A stretch of 47,234 nucleotides of DNA from UMGS172 sp045578845 (GTDB lineage Bacteria > Bacillota > Clostridia > Oscillospirales > Acutalibacteraceae): assembly GCA_045578845.1 (NCBI GenBank), contig JAZNLA010000010.1, forward strand, positions 1 to 47,234. The letters are read 5' to 3'. The notes under the pieces are model-generated. The model was given only the letters and a program-made list of their open reading frames with translations, made no database searches and was not told the origin of the DNA. The stretch's first letter is position 1, and each line of letters starts with the position of its first letter. Of the stretch, positions 1 through 8,039 are shown piece by piece. The position numbers and the translations under genes were made by a program.

Positions 1-1
1 T

Positions 2-625
2 GAAGATATCGCCGGCATCGTATTCCGAAACTTTCAGAAAGAGAACCCTGTCATTCAGTTATTAAAGCAAAGGCTCAGCGAAACGGAAACCGCACTGAAC
101 AATCTACTCAAGGCAATTGAAGAAGGCATTATTACTTCAACAACGAAACAGAGAATGCTCGAATTGGAGCAGACAAGAGATGAGATAAATTTGAAGCTCA
201 TCAAGGAAGAAATGAAGAAGCCCACCATCACAAAAGAGGGCTTGAAACTATGGTTGAAGCAAATTCAGACCATGAGCTTAGAAACGAAAGAACACAAACA
301 AAGACTGATTGACTGCTTTGTAAATGCCGTATATCTCTACGACGACAAGCTGGTCATAACATTCAATTATAAGGAAGCAAGCAAAACCGTAACTCTAAAA
401 GAGGTAAACGGTTCGATTATAGAATGCTCAGGTGCACCAAAAAATAGACTTGCAATCGCAAGTCTATTTTTTTATCCATTGCGAAAGCAATGGTATATCA
501 TCACACTGAAGGTGTGTATATCATTGCCGAAGGCGTATATCATCAGCCGTAGGCTGTATAACTTTCGCAATGATGATATACAAAGACTTGCGTCTTTGAT
601 GATATGCAATTCCTTGCGGAATTGA
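2..625 (+). CDS. Large serine recombinase, C-terminal part (5' end outside window)
   Basis: The frame is open from base 2, so this is the end of a longer protein. What is visible is the helical, coiled-coil-rich C-terminal part typical of large serine recombinases of Firmicutes mobile elements: alternating Lys/Glu-rich helices, a QRLID-C-FVNAVYLYDDKL segment and a short beta-rich end. The catalytic resolvase domain and zinc ribbon are not in the window. From about base 439 the reading frame runs through an intrinsic terminator and then into a non-coding hairpin array before reaching a TGA at 623-625. The last ~60 codons are therefore probably not a conserved part of the protein. The assignment rests on remembered resemblance of the tail, not on a search. 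Confidence 0.72.
   Translation, partial: EDIAGIVFRNFQKENPVIQLLKQRLSETETALNNLLKAIEEGIITSTTKQRMLELEQTRDEINLKLIKEEMKKPTITKEGLKLWLKQIQTMSLETKEHKQRLIDCFVNAVYLYDDKLVITFNYKEASKTVTLKEVNGSIIECSGAPKNRLAIASLFFYPLRKQWYIITLKVCISLPKAYIISRRLYNFRNDDIQRLASLMICNSLRN
439..473 (+). terminator. Intrinsic terminator inside the recombinase reading frame
   Basis: AAAAAATAGACTTGC and GCAAGTCTATTTTTT form a 15-bp stem with an AATC loop, followed by a T run. It lies upstream of the frame's stop codon at 625. Confidence 0.85.
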
Positions 626-647
626 TGATATGCAAGGCTTCGCCTTG
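477..647. repeat. Array of seven mini-hairpins with ATGATATA-type linkers
   Basis: Seven short inverted repeats follow each other: CATTGC/GCAATG (477-492), CACAC/GTGTG (502-516), GCC/GGC (about 526), CAGCC/GGCTG (about 543), AAAGAC/GTCTTT (about 583), AATTCC/GGAATT (608-623) and CAAGGC/GCCTTG (633-647). Stems differ in sequence but loops are tiny (3-5 nt, often TTC, TTGC or GAA). Linkers read TATATCAT in the first half and its reverse complement ATGATATG/C in the second half, so the whole array is roughly palindromic. No gene of its own is supported here. Confidence 0.8.
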
Positions 648-660
648 ATTGTTTTGAAAA

Positions 661-687
661 TTCAACCCCAAGTTGAAAAATGTCAAC
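661..687. promoter_or_regulatory. Overlapping inverted repeats, possible XRE operator
   Basis: TTCAAC-CCCAA-GTTGAA (661-677) overlaps GTTGA-AAAATG-TCAAC (672-687), just upstream of the -35 box of the XRE gene. A regulator binding site is inferred from position and symmetry only. Confidence 0.4.
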
Positions 688-697
688 TTTTGATTTA

Positions 698-726
698 TTG
701 TTAAATACAGTATTATCTGTTATAAT
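698..726 (+). promoter_or_regulatory. Promoter of the XRE regulator gene
   Basis: TTGTTA (698-703), 17-nt spacer, TATAAT (721-726). The SD AAAGGAG follows at about 736-742. Confidence 0.75.
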
Positions 727-750
727 CAAATCAACAAAGGAGATAATTTA

Positions 751-1314
751 ATGGATAATATAAATATTATTTTAGCGGCTAATATACAAAAGTATCGCAA
801 AAAAGCAGGTCTAACACAAGAAGAATTGGCAGACAAACTCGGTGTAACATTTCAAGCGGTTTCCAAATGGGAAAATGCAAAATCTGCACCCGACATACTG
901 TTTTTGCCAACACTTGCAGATTTATTTGATTGCTATATTGACGAACTATTTTCTCGTGAGGTTAAAACTGAAATTCATTATGACCATTGTGCTGAATTGC
1001 CTTGGAATGATGATGATGTAATAAGAATTTTACAAACAAAGGGCAAGAAAATTCTCAAAGTACAAGAGAATAATTCTTATATAAACATTTCTTTTCCTAA
1101 AGAATGTAATGAAATGACAAAACAATATTTTAAGGTTGAAGTCTTAGGAAATATTGCTTGTGATAGCAGTATAAATGGAGATGTAATTTGTAGAGGGAGA
1201 ATAGATTGTCACCAAATCAATGGTGATGTTCATGCCGAAGGTGATATCTATGCATACGAAATTAGCAGTATGGGGCAAGTAGTTTGTAATAGTATTAAAA
1301 AGAAAGAAAATTAA
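751..1314 (+). CDS. XRE-family regulator with polymer-like C-terminal domain
   Basis: An N-terminal Cro/C1 helix-turn-helix (residues ~7-62; core LTQEELADKLGVTFQAVSKW) is followed by a linker and a C-terminal segment (~125-185). That segment has repeated short beta units such as INGDVICRG and INGDVHAEGDI, resembling the right-handed beta repeats of polymer-forming (bactofilin-like) domains. The start follows AAAGGAG at good spacing. It is a single gene with its own promoter and terminator, lying between two recombinase-derived hairpin arrays, so it may be cargo of a decayed mobile element. It probably regulates itself through the inverted repeats upstream. Targets are unknown. Confidence 0.8.
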   Translation: MDNINIILAANIQKYRKKAGLTQEELADKLGVTFQAVSKWENAKSAPDILFLPTLADLFDCYIDELFSREVKTEIHYDHCAELPWNDDDVIRILQTKGKKILKVQENNSYINISFPKECNEMTKQYFKVEVLGNIACDSSINGDVICRGRIDCHQINGDVHAEGDIYAYEISSMGQVVCNSIKKKEN

Positions 1315-1324
1315 CGGTTTTTAT

Positions 1325-1414
1325 GTCAGTTCTTTTTCGAGAAGTGAACCCAAAAAACACCTTTCTGTAAAAACAGAAAGGTGTTTTTTAACTAAGTTTG
1401 CCCTAAAGGGGTAA
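1325..1414 (+). pseudogene. Relic resembling a serine-recombinase 3' tail
   Basis: In this frame the sequence reads VSSFSRSEPKKHLSV... and continues through a terminator hairpin to TAA at 1412-1414. Such S-R-x-E-P-K-K-H tails are, to my recollection, typical of the 3' ends of serine recombinase genes in gut Clostridia. No start, SD or upstream domain is present, so if the resemblance is right this is a leftover 3' end. Low certainty. Confidence 0.3.
1352..1389 (+). terminator. Intrinsic terminator after the XRE gene
   Basis: AAAAAACACCTTTCTGT pairs with ACAGAAAGGTGTTTTTT around a short A-rich loop; it ends in six T. Confidence 0.88.
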
Positions 1415-1566
1415 GTGAAGTTACGATTTATGCAGTGAAGTTGCTTCGCAGTGAAGTTTCGCCTACGGCGAAACGGCAAACTTAACTTCACTTTGTGTAA
1501 ATCACAAAACTTCACTATGACACTCGCCATAACTTCACATCGAGCGTATGCGAGATACTTCACCAA
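1394..1566. repeat. Second mini-hairpin array with AGTGAAGTT linkers
   Basis: Outer arms AAGTTTGCC (1394-1402) and GGCAAACTT (about 1473-1481) are a perfect 9-bp inverted repeat. Inside and beyond are small hairpins including TTTCGCC/GGCGAAA and TTTGTG/CACAAA. Linkers read AGTGAAGTT in the first half and AACTTCACT in the second, the same orientation reversal as in the 477-647 array but with a different linker sequence. Confidence 0.72.
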
Positions 1567-1608
1567 CATCTATGATTTTATATGTTTGTATAAATGTGGG
1601 ATAAACCC

Positions 1609-1641
1609 AAAAAATCTCCGTTCTTTTGAACGGAGATTTTT
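1609..1641 (+). terminator. Intrinsic terminator upstream of trkA
   Basis: AAAATCTCCGTTC / GAACGGAGATTTT with a TTTT loop and T tail. In one frame the flanking codons read INPKNLRSFERRF, again recalling a recombinase tail; that reading is weak. Confidence 0.85.
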
Positions 1642-1651
1642 AAATTTACTG

Positions 1652-1680
1652 TAGAAAACTTTGATTATATGTTGTATAAT
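1652..1680 (+). promoter_or_regulatory. Probable trkA promoter
   Basis: A perfect TATAAT (1675-1680) lies 17 nt after a poor -35 (TAGAAA, 1652-1657). An ATG at 1661 falls inside this promoter, which argues against it as a start. Confidence 0.55.
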
Positions 1681-1711
1681 AATTTTATATTCTGAATGTG
1701 AGGGTGGAAAT

Positions 1712-3070
1712 ATGAATATCACTATAGTGGGTTGCGGAAAAATAGGCAGTACTATTTTGAAAAGTCTTGAGAACGAAGGCCACGATATTACCGCCATTGA
1801 CAATAACCCCGATGTTATTTTACAAATTACCAATACGTTCGATATTATGTGTGTTTGCGGAAACGGTACCGACTGCGATACTTTAAGTGAGGCGTCTATA
1901 CAAAAGTGTGACCTTTTTATAGCGGTTACCGGCTCCGATGAACTCAACATGCTCAGTTGTTTCATGGCACGCAGCATGGGTGCTGGCCACACCATTGCCC
2001 GCATAAGAAATCCCGAATATAATGACCAAAGCCTTGATTACATGTGCAAACAACTCGGTCTATCCATGTCAATAAACCCCGAACTGCTTGCTGCAAGAGA
2101 ACTTTTCGACCTGCTTAAACTCCCCGTTGCCGCAAAGGTTGATATATTTTCAGGCAGAAACTTTGAAATGGTAGAACTGAAACTTAAAGACGATTCTACA
2201 TTAGACGGCATGACTCTCATTGAACTTCGCAAAAAGTACCAAATCAAGTTCCTTGTCTGTGCAGTACTTCGGGGCGAGGAAATTTATATCCCCGATGGTA
2301 ACTTTATTTTAAAAAGCGGCGACCGTATTGGCATCACCGCCTCGCCCTCGGAAATGTTAAAACTTTTCAAAAAAATGGGACACATGAAAAAGCACACCAA
2401 AAATGTAATTATACTCGGCGGAAACCGTACGGGATTTTACCTTGCAAAAATGCTTTTAAACCGAGGACATTCGGTTAAAATCATTGAAATAAAAAAAGAC
2501 CGTTGTGAAGAACTCAGCAACGCTCTAAATGGTGCAGTTATTATTAACGGTGACGGTGCAAAACAGGAACTGTTACTCGAAGAAGGACTTGCCGATTGTG
2601 ATGCATTTGTATCATTAACCGGTATTGATGAGCAAAACATTCTCCTTTCATATTTTGCCGCATCACAAAATGTCAGCAAGGTTATTTCAAAGGTAGACCG
2701 CGATGAATTCAGACCCATAGCCGAGCACTTAGGTCTTGAAAGTATTGTGTCGCCAAGAAAAGCGATTGCCGATGTTTTAGTGCGATACGCAAGGGGTTTG
2801 CAAAATTCATTAGACAGCAAAGTTGAAACACTTTATAAAATCATGGATGACAAAGCCGAGGCTTTGGAATTTATTGTAGGCAGTGATTGTGAAATTGCGA
2901 ATATACCGCTCAAAGAACTAAAACTTCGCAAAAATATGCTTGTTGCGGGTATCACAAGGTCACGCAAAATTATAATTCCTACAGGTGATGATGTAATATT
3001 GCCCGACGACCGCGTCATCATTCTTGCCGCAGGTATAAGAATAAATGACCTTAGCGATATTGCAGAATAG
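1712..3070 (+). CDS. trkA: Trk/Ktr potassium uptake protein TrkA (RCK subunit)
   Basis: Peripheral cytoplasmic gating subunit of the Trk/Ktr potassium transporter. It has two tandem RCK units, each with a Rossmann TrkA-N domain and a TrkA-C domain: the first starts at MNITIVGCGKIGS, and the second Rossmann motif, VIILGGNRTGFYLA, lies about 230 residues in. The acidic D at the end of beta-2 (TAIDNN) suits NAD(H) binding. The 452-aa length is normal for the double-RCK form. I chose ATG 1712 because GAGGGTGG lies 5 nt before it and an earlier in-frame ATG sits in the promoter. The channel subunit gene follows after 11 bp. Confidence 0.95.
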   Translation: MNITIVGCGKIGSTILKSLENEGHDITAIDNNPDVILQITNTFDIMCVCGNGTDCDTLSEASIQKCDLFIAVTGSDELNMLSCFMARSMGAGHTIARIRNPEYNDQSLDYMCKQLGLSMSINPELLAARELFDLLKLPVAAKVDIFSGRNFEMVELKLKDDSTLDGMTLIELRKKYQIKFLVCAVLRGEEIYIPDGNFILKSGDRIGITASPSEMLKLFKKMGHMKKHTKNVIILGGNRTGFYLAKMLLNRGHSVKIIEIKKDRCEELSNALNGAVIINGDGAKQELLLEEGLADCDAFVSLTGIDEQNILLSYFAASQNVSKVISKVDRDEFRPIAEHLGLESIVSPRKAIADVLVRYARGLQNSLDSKVETLYKIMDDKAEALEFIVGSDCEIANIPLKELKLRKNMLVAGITRSRKIIIPTGDDVILPDDRVIILAAGIRINDLSDIAE

Positions 3071-3081
3071 GGCGGAAAATT

Positions 3082-4527
3082 ATGAACAAACGAATGATTT
3101 TAAACATACTCGGCAGTATAGTTATATCCGAGGGAATTTTCATTATTATACCGCTTATTGTATCACTGATATATAAAGAAAAGACTTCTGCCATTGCATT
3201 TTTAATTACCATTGGAATTGCACTTGGTATTGGTCTATTACTAAAATTTATTTTCAAAACCAAAAACCGCACCATTTACGCCAAAGAGGGATTTGTGGTT
3301 GTTTCACTCGCGTGGCTTATTATGTCACTTATCGGTGCATTGCCGTTTGTTATAAGCGGTGAAATACCGTCATATATCAACGCTTTTTTTGAAACGGTCA
3401 GCGGATTTACGACAACCGGCGCTTCAATACTTACTGATGTTGAAAGTATGAGCCACGGAATGTTATTTTGGCGTAGTTTTACACACTGGGTTGGCGGCAT
3501 GGGTGTTCTTGTATTTGTTATGGCGGTTTTGCCAAGCATAACCGAAGGCTCTATCCACCTTATTCGTGCCGAAATGCCGGGACCTATTGTAGGTAAACTT
3601 GTTCCGAAAGCCAAAGAAACTGCAAGAATACTATATCTTATTTATATCGTATTAACTACTGTTGAAGTTATTTTATTACTTTGCGGCGGAATGAATTTAT
3701 TTGACAGTTTATTACATTCATTCGGTACAGCAGGCACCGGCGGATTTGGTATAAAAGCACTCAGTGTTGCCGAATACAGTCCATATATTCAATGGGTAAT
3801 AACCATTTTCATGTTGATTTTCGGTATAAACTTCAATCTATTTTATTTAATTTTAATAGGCAGAATAAAAAATGTACTGAAGAGTTCCGAACTATGGGTT
3901 TATGTAGGTATTGTAACCGTTTCGGTTGCCTCAATTATATTTAATGTAGGCAGTATGTATTCTTCTCTTTGGGAAACTGTTCGCCACTCGGCATTTCAAG
4001 TTTCGTCAATTATAACCACAACAGGCTTTTCAACGACCGACTTTAATTTATGGCCCGATTTTTCAAAAACAATTCTTTTGATTTTAATGTTTATCGGCGG
4101 ATGTGCCGGCTCAACCGCAGGCGGTTTAAAGATTTCACGTGTAATATTGCTTTTTAAAATGGTACGCAGTGAAATAAAACATCTGCTACATCCCCGTTCG
4201 GTAAACTCAGTTAAATTTGAAGGCAAGGTTATTGATAACACTACCAAAAACAGTGTTGTTATATATTTCGCGACTTATGTCATTTGTTTTGTTGCAATAC
4301 TACTGGTTATAAGTATTGAACCGTTTGATTTTGAAAGCAATTTCAGCACTGCCGTATCTTGTTTCAATAACGTAGGTCCCGCCTTTTCGGCTTTCGGACC
4401 ATTGTCAAACTATTCGGGATATTCCGACCTTTCAACCGTTATTCTTTCCTTTGCAATGCTTTTAGGAAGGCTTGAAATATTCCCGCTGTTGATAACGCTA
4501 TCCCCTTCTACTTGGTCCAAAAAATAA
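3082..4527 (+). CDS. trkH: Trk/Ktr potassium channel subunit TrkH
   Basis: Integral membrane potassium-translocating subunit. The 481-aa protein has the expected four M1-P-M2 repeats; pore-loop signatures are visible as VSGFTTTGASI, GTAGTGGFGI, ITTTGFSTTDF and SCFNNVGPAFSAFGP. AGSTAGGLKISR is a characteristic TrkH/KtrB conserved stretch. The gene is transcribed with trkA, which supplies the nucleotide-sensing ring. A terminator follows immediately after the stop. Confidence 0.95.
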   Translation: MNKRMILNILGSIVISEGIFIIIPLIVSLIYKEKTSAIAFLITIGIALGIGLLLKFIFKTKNRTIYAKEGFVVVSLAWLIMSLIGALPFVISGEIPSYINAFFETVSGFTTTGASILTDVESMSHGMLFWRSFTHWVGGMGVLVFVMAVLPSITEGSIHLIRAEMPGPIVGKLVPKAKETARILYLIYIVLTTVEVILLLCGGMNLFDSLLHSFGTAGTGGFGIKALSVAEYSPYIQWVITIFMLIFGINFNLFYLILIGRIKNVLKSSELWVYVGIVTVSVASIIFNVGSMYSSLWETVRHSAFQVSSIITTTGFSTTDFNLWPDFSKTILLILMFIGGCAGSTAGGLKISRVILLFKMVRSEIKHLLHPRSVNSVKFEGKVIDNTTKNSVVIYFATYVICFVAILLVISIEPFDFESNFSTAVSCFNNVGPAFSAFGPLSNYSGYSDLSTVILSFAMLLGRLEIFPLLITLSPSTWSKK

Positions 4528-4563
4528 AAAAATCCTTATCGGTTTAACCGATAAGGATTTTTA
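4528..4563. terminator. Bidirectional terminator between trkH and the MBG protein gene
   Basis: AAATCCTTATCGGTT / AACCGATAAGGATTT with A and T runs on both flanks. It serves two convergent genes. Confidence 0.88.
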
Positions 4564-4569
4564 ATTTAG

Positions 4570-6075
4570 TTATTTTCTTAAAACACGCTTTAGTGCTTTG
4601 ATTATTTTTTTAAGTTCTTCGGTTTTATTAAAGAAAATCATACCGAAGAAGAAAAGTACAATGAGTAACGCAAGACCTACAATAACACCTAAAATTATTA
4701 GGAAAACTTTAAGTATTGCAAGCCACACAGAACCGCCCTCATTTTTCGGCTTATCTGTAGCAATAAGGAACTGTGTACACTCGGTAGTTTCAAGTGTTAT
4801 AACACCGGAAATTACAGCCGTTTTAGAACTGATTACCGAGCCTAATGAACCCAGTTGGTATATATAAACCGTTTTACCCTCATATTGAGAGTCAACTGCA
4901 AATGATACGGTTATATCGCCGTCGCTCTCTTTAGAACTTAAAATTACATCGTATGCCGATATTACCTTTTTGTCCTTTCCGCATTCTGCGGCAAGTGTTT
5001 TATATGTACTGTCGGTCAAAATAAGTTCTCTTACCGAAATACTTGTATTTTTATCAAAATATCCTGATACCTTAACCCCTGTTTTACTGTCAAACACTTC
5101 TGCTAAAGTGTAATTGGATATGGTGAGCGAGCCTTCAATAAATGTAACCTCGTAATTATCGCCAAAAGACAGCGTACCGCGGGTAATTACATATGTACCG
5201 GCAGTGTTGCCCGATGTCCTCGCGAGCGAGCCTATAATAATGTTACCGTCAATAAGTTCTTCTGATAATTTATAGGTAAGTTCCGGCTCAGTCTGACCTA
5301 CCGTCATAACCAAAGTATCGGCAGTAACGGTAATGGGTCTGACGGTAATTTTACCTGTGCAGTCAAATTTTTCGGTTTCAAGTCTGTACTTTGCAGCATC
5401 ATTTCCTGTAAGCGATAACCCCGAAACCGTAACCTTATTACCCGTCTTAACATCAGCACTGTTAAAAACCGCCGATGTGTATGCCAATTTGACATCCTCT
5501 CCGTTTTGGACACCTATAAGTTTATAACTGTCTTCGGGTACCGATACAGAAGTTTTGCCGTCATAAACCTTTACAATGGGCTTATCACTGTTTGGCTCAA
5601 TCTTGACACCTTTAGCCGTAACACTCTCGAAATTAACCTTGATATTTTCACTCAGTTCGGCAACTTCAAAGGTTTGCTCGCTTTTGCCGTCTGCAACACG
5701 GATTTCTTCGGAATTTACATAGAAACTGACGGTCTTAGAGTCAAGTGCAACCTGCTTATTGGAACTCGAAGTAAGCGATACATCATATCTATAATTTCCG
5801 CTTATATCTTTAAATATATAAGAAACCTTTACTTCCTTAGAGGTATCAAGTTTTAAAACTTCGGTCGCAACTGCCTCATCAGCTTCGCCCTCGCCGTCAT
5901 CTACAATAAAGGTTTTTACAGTGAATTCAAACTGTGTATTTGTAGGAATACCGTTATCAATAGAAGCTGTGAGGTCAACCGCATAAGTATTCGACTCTAC
6001 TGCACCGACTGTGCACGGAATAAATATAATTAAAACCAAAACCAAAAGACTAAAAAATCTTTTCATATTCTTCAC
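4570..6075 (-). CDS. Exported membrane-anchored protein with YDG/MBG domains
   Basis: A 501-aa surface protein. It has an N-terminal signal peptide (residues ~4-25, ending near VGA) and an unassigned beta-rich region. A YDG-like repeat (KVYDGKTSVSV...AKYRLE, ~167-240) is followed by an MBG-like repeat (ITVTADTLVMTVGQTEPELTY...GSLTI, ~246-320). A hydrophobic helix (WLAILKVFLIILGVIVGLAL, ~455-480) and a short basic cytoplasmic tail end the protein. It is probably displayed outside, anchored by the C-terminal helix; adhesion or glycan binding is only an inference. The start is GTG 6075: GGGAGGT lies 5-6 nt before it, whereas the ATG three codons later is too far from the SD. Confidence 0.8.
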   Translation of the reverse strand: MKNMKRFFSLLVLVLIIFIPCTVGAVESNTYAVDLTASIDNGIPTNTQFEFTVKTFIVDDGEGEADEAVATEVLKLDTSKEVKVSYIFKDISGNYRYDVSLTSSSNKQVALDSKTVSFYVNSEEIRVADGKSEQTFEVAELSENIKVNFESVTAKGVKIEPNSDKPIVKVYDGKTSVSVPEDSYKLIGVQNGEDVKLAYTSAVFNSADVKTGNKVTVSGLSLTGNDAAKYRLETEKFDCTGKITVRPITVTADTLVMTVGQTEPELTYKLSEELIDGNIIIGSLARTSGNTAGTYVITRGTLSFGDNYEVTFIEGSLTISNYTLAEVFDSKTGVKVSGYFDKNTSISVRELILTDSTYKTLAAECGKDKKVISAYDVILSSKESDGDITVSFAVDSQYEGKTVYIYQLGSLGSVISSKTAVISGVITLETTECTQFLIATDKPKNEGGSVWLAILKVFLIILGVIVGLALLIVLFFFGMIFFNKTEELKKIIKALKRVLRK

Positions 6076-6170
6076 AATTCTACCTCCCGAATATACATAT
6101 TATTAAAATATTTTACACCATTTAACCTAAAACTTCAAGTGTACTTATATTACAAAATTGTCATATAAGG

Positions 6171-6199
6171 TTGAAAGTGACGGAATTTTTGTGTATAAT
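6171..6199 (+). promoter_or_regulatory. Promoter of the DUF6472 gene
   Basis: TTGAAA (6171-6176), 17 nt, TATAAT (6194-6199). The SD GAGGTG begins at 6207, so the 5' leader is almost absent. Confidence 0.75.
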
Positions 6200-6217
6200 G
6201 CATTTTGAGGTGATTTG

Positions 6218-6397
6218 ATGGCTGATAGAAATTGTGATATGTGTTGCAACTATGTTTATGACGAAGATATAGACGGATATATTTGTCTTGTTAACATGGA
6301 TGAAGACGATTTTTTGAAATTTGTGGTATCCGGCAACGATAAATGCCCGTTTTTTCGCCTCGATGACGAATATTCGGTTGTAAGAAAGCAAAATTAA
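6218..6397 (+). CDS. DUF6472-like small cysteine protein
   Basis: A 59-aa acidic protein with C6-x2-C9, C23 and C43 (the last in CPFFR), matching my recollection of the small DUF6472 proteins of Clostridia. The four cysteines suggest metal (zinc) binding; the function is not known. ATG 6218 lies 5 nt after GAGGTG; the TTG one codon earlier is too close to the SD. It is monocistronic, with its own promoter and a terminator shared with the convergent galT. Confidence 0.72.
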   Translation: MADRNCDMCCNYVYDEDIDGYICLVNMDEDDFLKFVVSGNDKCPFFRLDDEYSVVRKQN

Positions 6398-6427
6398 AAC
6401 GCAGTGAAATTTCACTGCGTTTTTTAT
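6396..6427. terminator. Bidirectional terminator between the DUF6472 gene and galT
   Basis: AAAACGCAGTGAAA / TTTCACTGCGTTTT, near-perfect stem with T run on the + side and A run on the other. Confidence 0.88.
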
Positions 6428-7920
6428 TATTTACCGTTTACGCTGTCAGCGAAACGAATAAATGCCGCTTTACCTTCGGCGTTGCGTTTGTAAACACCCG
6501 CGTGTTCAAGCACTTTTTTGAAAACATTACCTATTTCTGCCTTTATAATATCATTGACATTATCGGCTGTGATACTGTAATTACCTTTGAATGTATCAAC
6601 CCAATCGGCGTGTTTTGCGGTAATTTCATCGGCTCTGAGGTCATCGCCCGATACTATTTTTTCGCACAAAACCTCTATTTCGGTTTTAAGGCGTGCAGGC
6701 AAAACCGCAAGTCCCATAACCTCAATAAGTCCTATATTTTCTTTCTTAATATGATGCAGTTCCTCATGAGGATGATAAAGCCCAAACGGATGCTCGTCGG
6801 TGGTAATATTATTACGAAGCACCAAATCAAGTTCGAACTTACCGTTTGATTTCCTCGCAATAGGTGTTATTGTATTATGCGGTATTCCGTCAGTTTCGGC
6901 AAATATAAATGCCTTCTCGTCGGTATAATTACGCCAACTGTCAAGTATTTTATCAGCAAGTTTTAAAAGTTGGTTATCGTTTACCGAACGAAGTCTTATA
7001 ACCGACATAGGCCATTTTACAATGCCCGCTTCTACATCACTGAAACCTTTAAATTTAAGTTCGGTTTCAATAGGTGCTTTCGCCATAGCAAAGGTGTAAT
7101 GCCCGCCTTGAAAATGGTCATGACTCAAAATCGAGCCGCCGACAATAGGCAGGTCAGCATTTGAGCCTACAAAATAGTGCGGGAAGAGTTTAACAAAATC
7201 AAGCAATTTACGGAACGTTGCACCGTTAATAGCCATAGGCGTATGTTCACTATTAAATACGATACAATGCTCATTATAATAAACATATGGTGAATACTGC
7301 ATCATCCACGGTGTATTATTTATTATCATCGGGATGATACGGTGATTTTGTCTGGAAGGATGGTTAATTCTGCCTGCATATCCCTCATTTTCTTTACAAA
7401 GCAGACATTTAGGATAACCGCTTTGCTTAGCATTTTTGGCGGCGGCTATTGCCTTAGGGTCCTTTTCGGGTTTTGAAAGATTAACGGTAATATCGAGGTC
7501 GCCGTAATCAGTAGATGTTACCCATTTCATATCCTTCTTTATACGATAACGCCTTATATAGTCACTGTCACAACTAAGTTTATAATAATAATCAGTAGCA
7601 GTTTCGGGTGAAACCTCATACATTTCCCAAAAATTCTTTATTACTTCTGACGGTCTTGGCATTAAAGCACCCATAATTTTAGTATCAAAAAGGTCGCGTT
7701 CGGTAATATTGTCACCTATAATTCCCTTTTCCACCGCAAATCGAAGTATACTTTTAAGAATTTCTTCCAAATTATCAGTGGTGGTAAATTCGGGTTCTTC
7801 ATATTCACTGAGGCCTAATATTTCGAGCAGACGATTAACTGTATATATCTTATCTTCTGTATTTATAAGCCCTGTACCGACTGCATATTCAGTGAGGTTT
7901 TTAATACTTTCAAAAATCAT
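6427..7920 (-). CDS. galT: UDP-glucose--hexose-1-phosphate uridylyltransferase (class II)
   Basis: Leloir pathway enzyme that exchanges uridylyl groups between UDP-glucose and galactose 1-phosphate. The 497-aa length and sequence (PRPSEVIKNFWE near the N terminus, YPKCLLCKENEGYAGR, NHRIIPM, HDHFQGGHYTFAMAKAP, a final helical domain) match the Gram-positive class II family rather than the ~350-aa class I enzymes. The HDHFQGG stretch contains the active-site histidines. It stands alone; the partner galE is 17 kb away on the other strand and no galK is seen. A promoter (TTGACT-N17-AATAAT) lies upstream. Confidence 0.93.
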   Translation of the reverse strand: MIFESIKNLTEYAVGTGLINTEDKIYTVNRLLEILGLSEYEEPEFTTTDNLEEILKSILRFAVEKGIIGDNITERDLFDTKIMGALMPRPSEVIKNFWEMYEVSPETATDYYYKLSCDSDYIRRYRIKKDMKWVTSTDYGDLDITVNLSKPEKDPKAIAAAKNAKQSGYPKCLLCKENEGYAGRINHPSRQNHRIIPMIINNTPWMMQYSPYVYYNEHCIVFNSEHTPMAINGATFRKLLDFVKLFPHYFVGSNADLPIVGGSILSHDHFQGGHYTFAMAKAPIETELKFKGFSDVEAGIVKWPMSVIRLRSVNDNQLLKLADKILDSWRNYTDEKAFIFAETDGIPHNTITPIARKSNGKFELDLVLRNNITTDEHPFGLYHPHEELHHIKKENIGLIEVMGLAVLPARLKTEIEVLCEKIVSGDDLRADEITAKHADWVDTFKGNYSITADNVNDIIKAEIGNVFKKVLEHAGVYKRNAEGKAAFIRFADSVNGK

Positions 7921-7957
7921 ATTTATTTTCCTTTCATGAAATATGATACTTTAAGTT

Positions 7958-7986
7958 ATTATTACACAAATAATCCGTAAAGTCAA
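7958..7986 (-). promoter_or_regulatory. Probable galT promoter
   Basis: On the minus strand, TTGACT (7981-7986), 17 nt, AATAAT (7958-7963). Confidence 0.5.
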
Positions 7987-7994
7987 CAAGGCAT

Positions 7995-8026
7995 AAAAAA
8001 ACCGACGGAATTTTTCCCGTCGGTTT
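7995..8026 (-). terminator. Terminator after gdhA
   Basis: AAACCGACGG / CCGTCGGTTT around an 8-nt loop. The minus-strand product ends in a T run. Confidence 0.85.
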
Positions 8027-8039
8027 AAATTTAATTAAA

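Noticed and set aside
477..1566. CRISPR-like regularity in the two hairpin arrays
   Set aside because: Units are short, the hairpin sequences vary, linkers are only ~8-10 nt and reverse orientation; there are no constant repeats with unique spacers and no cas genes.
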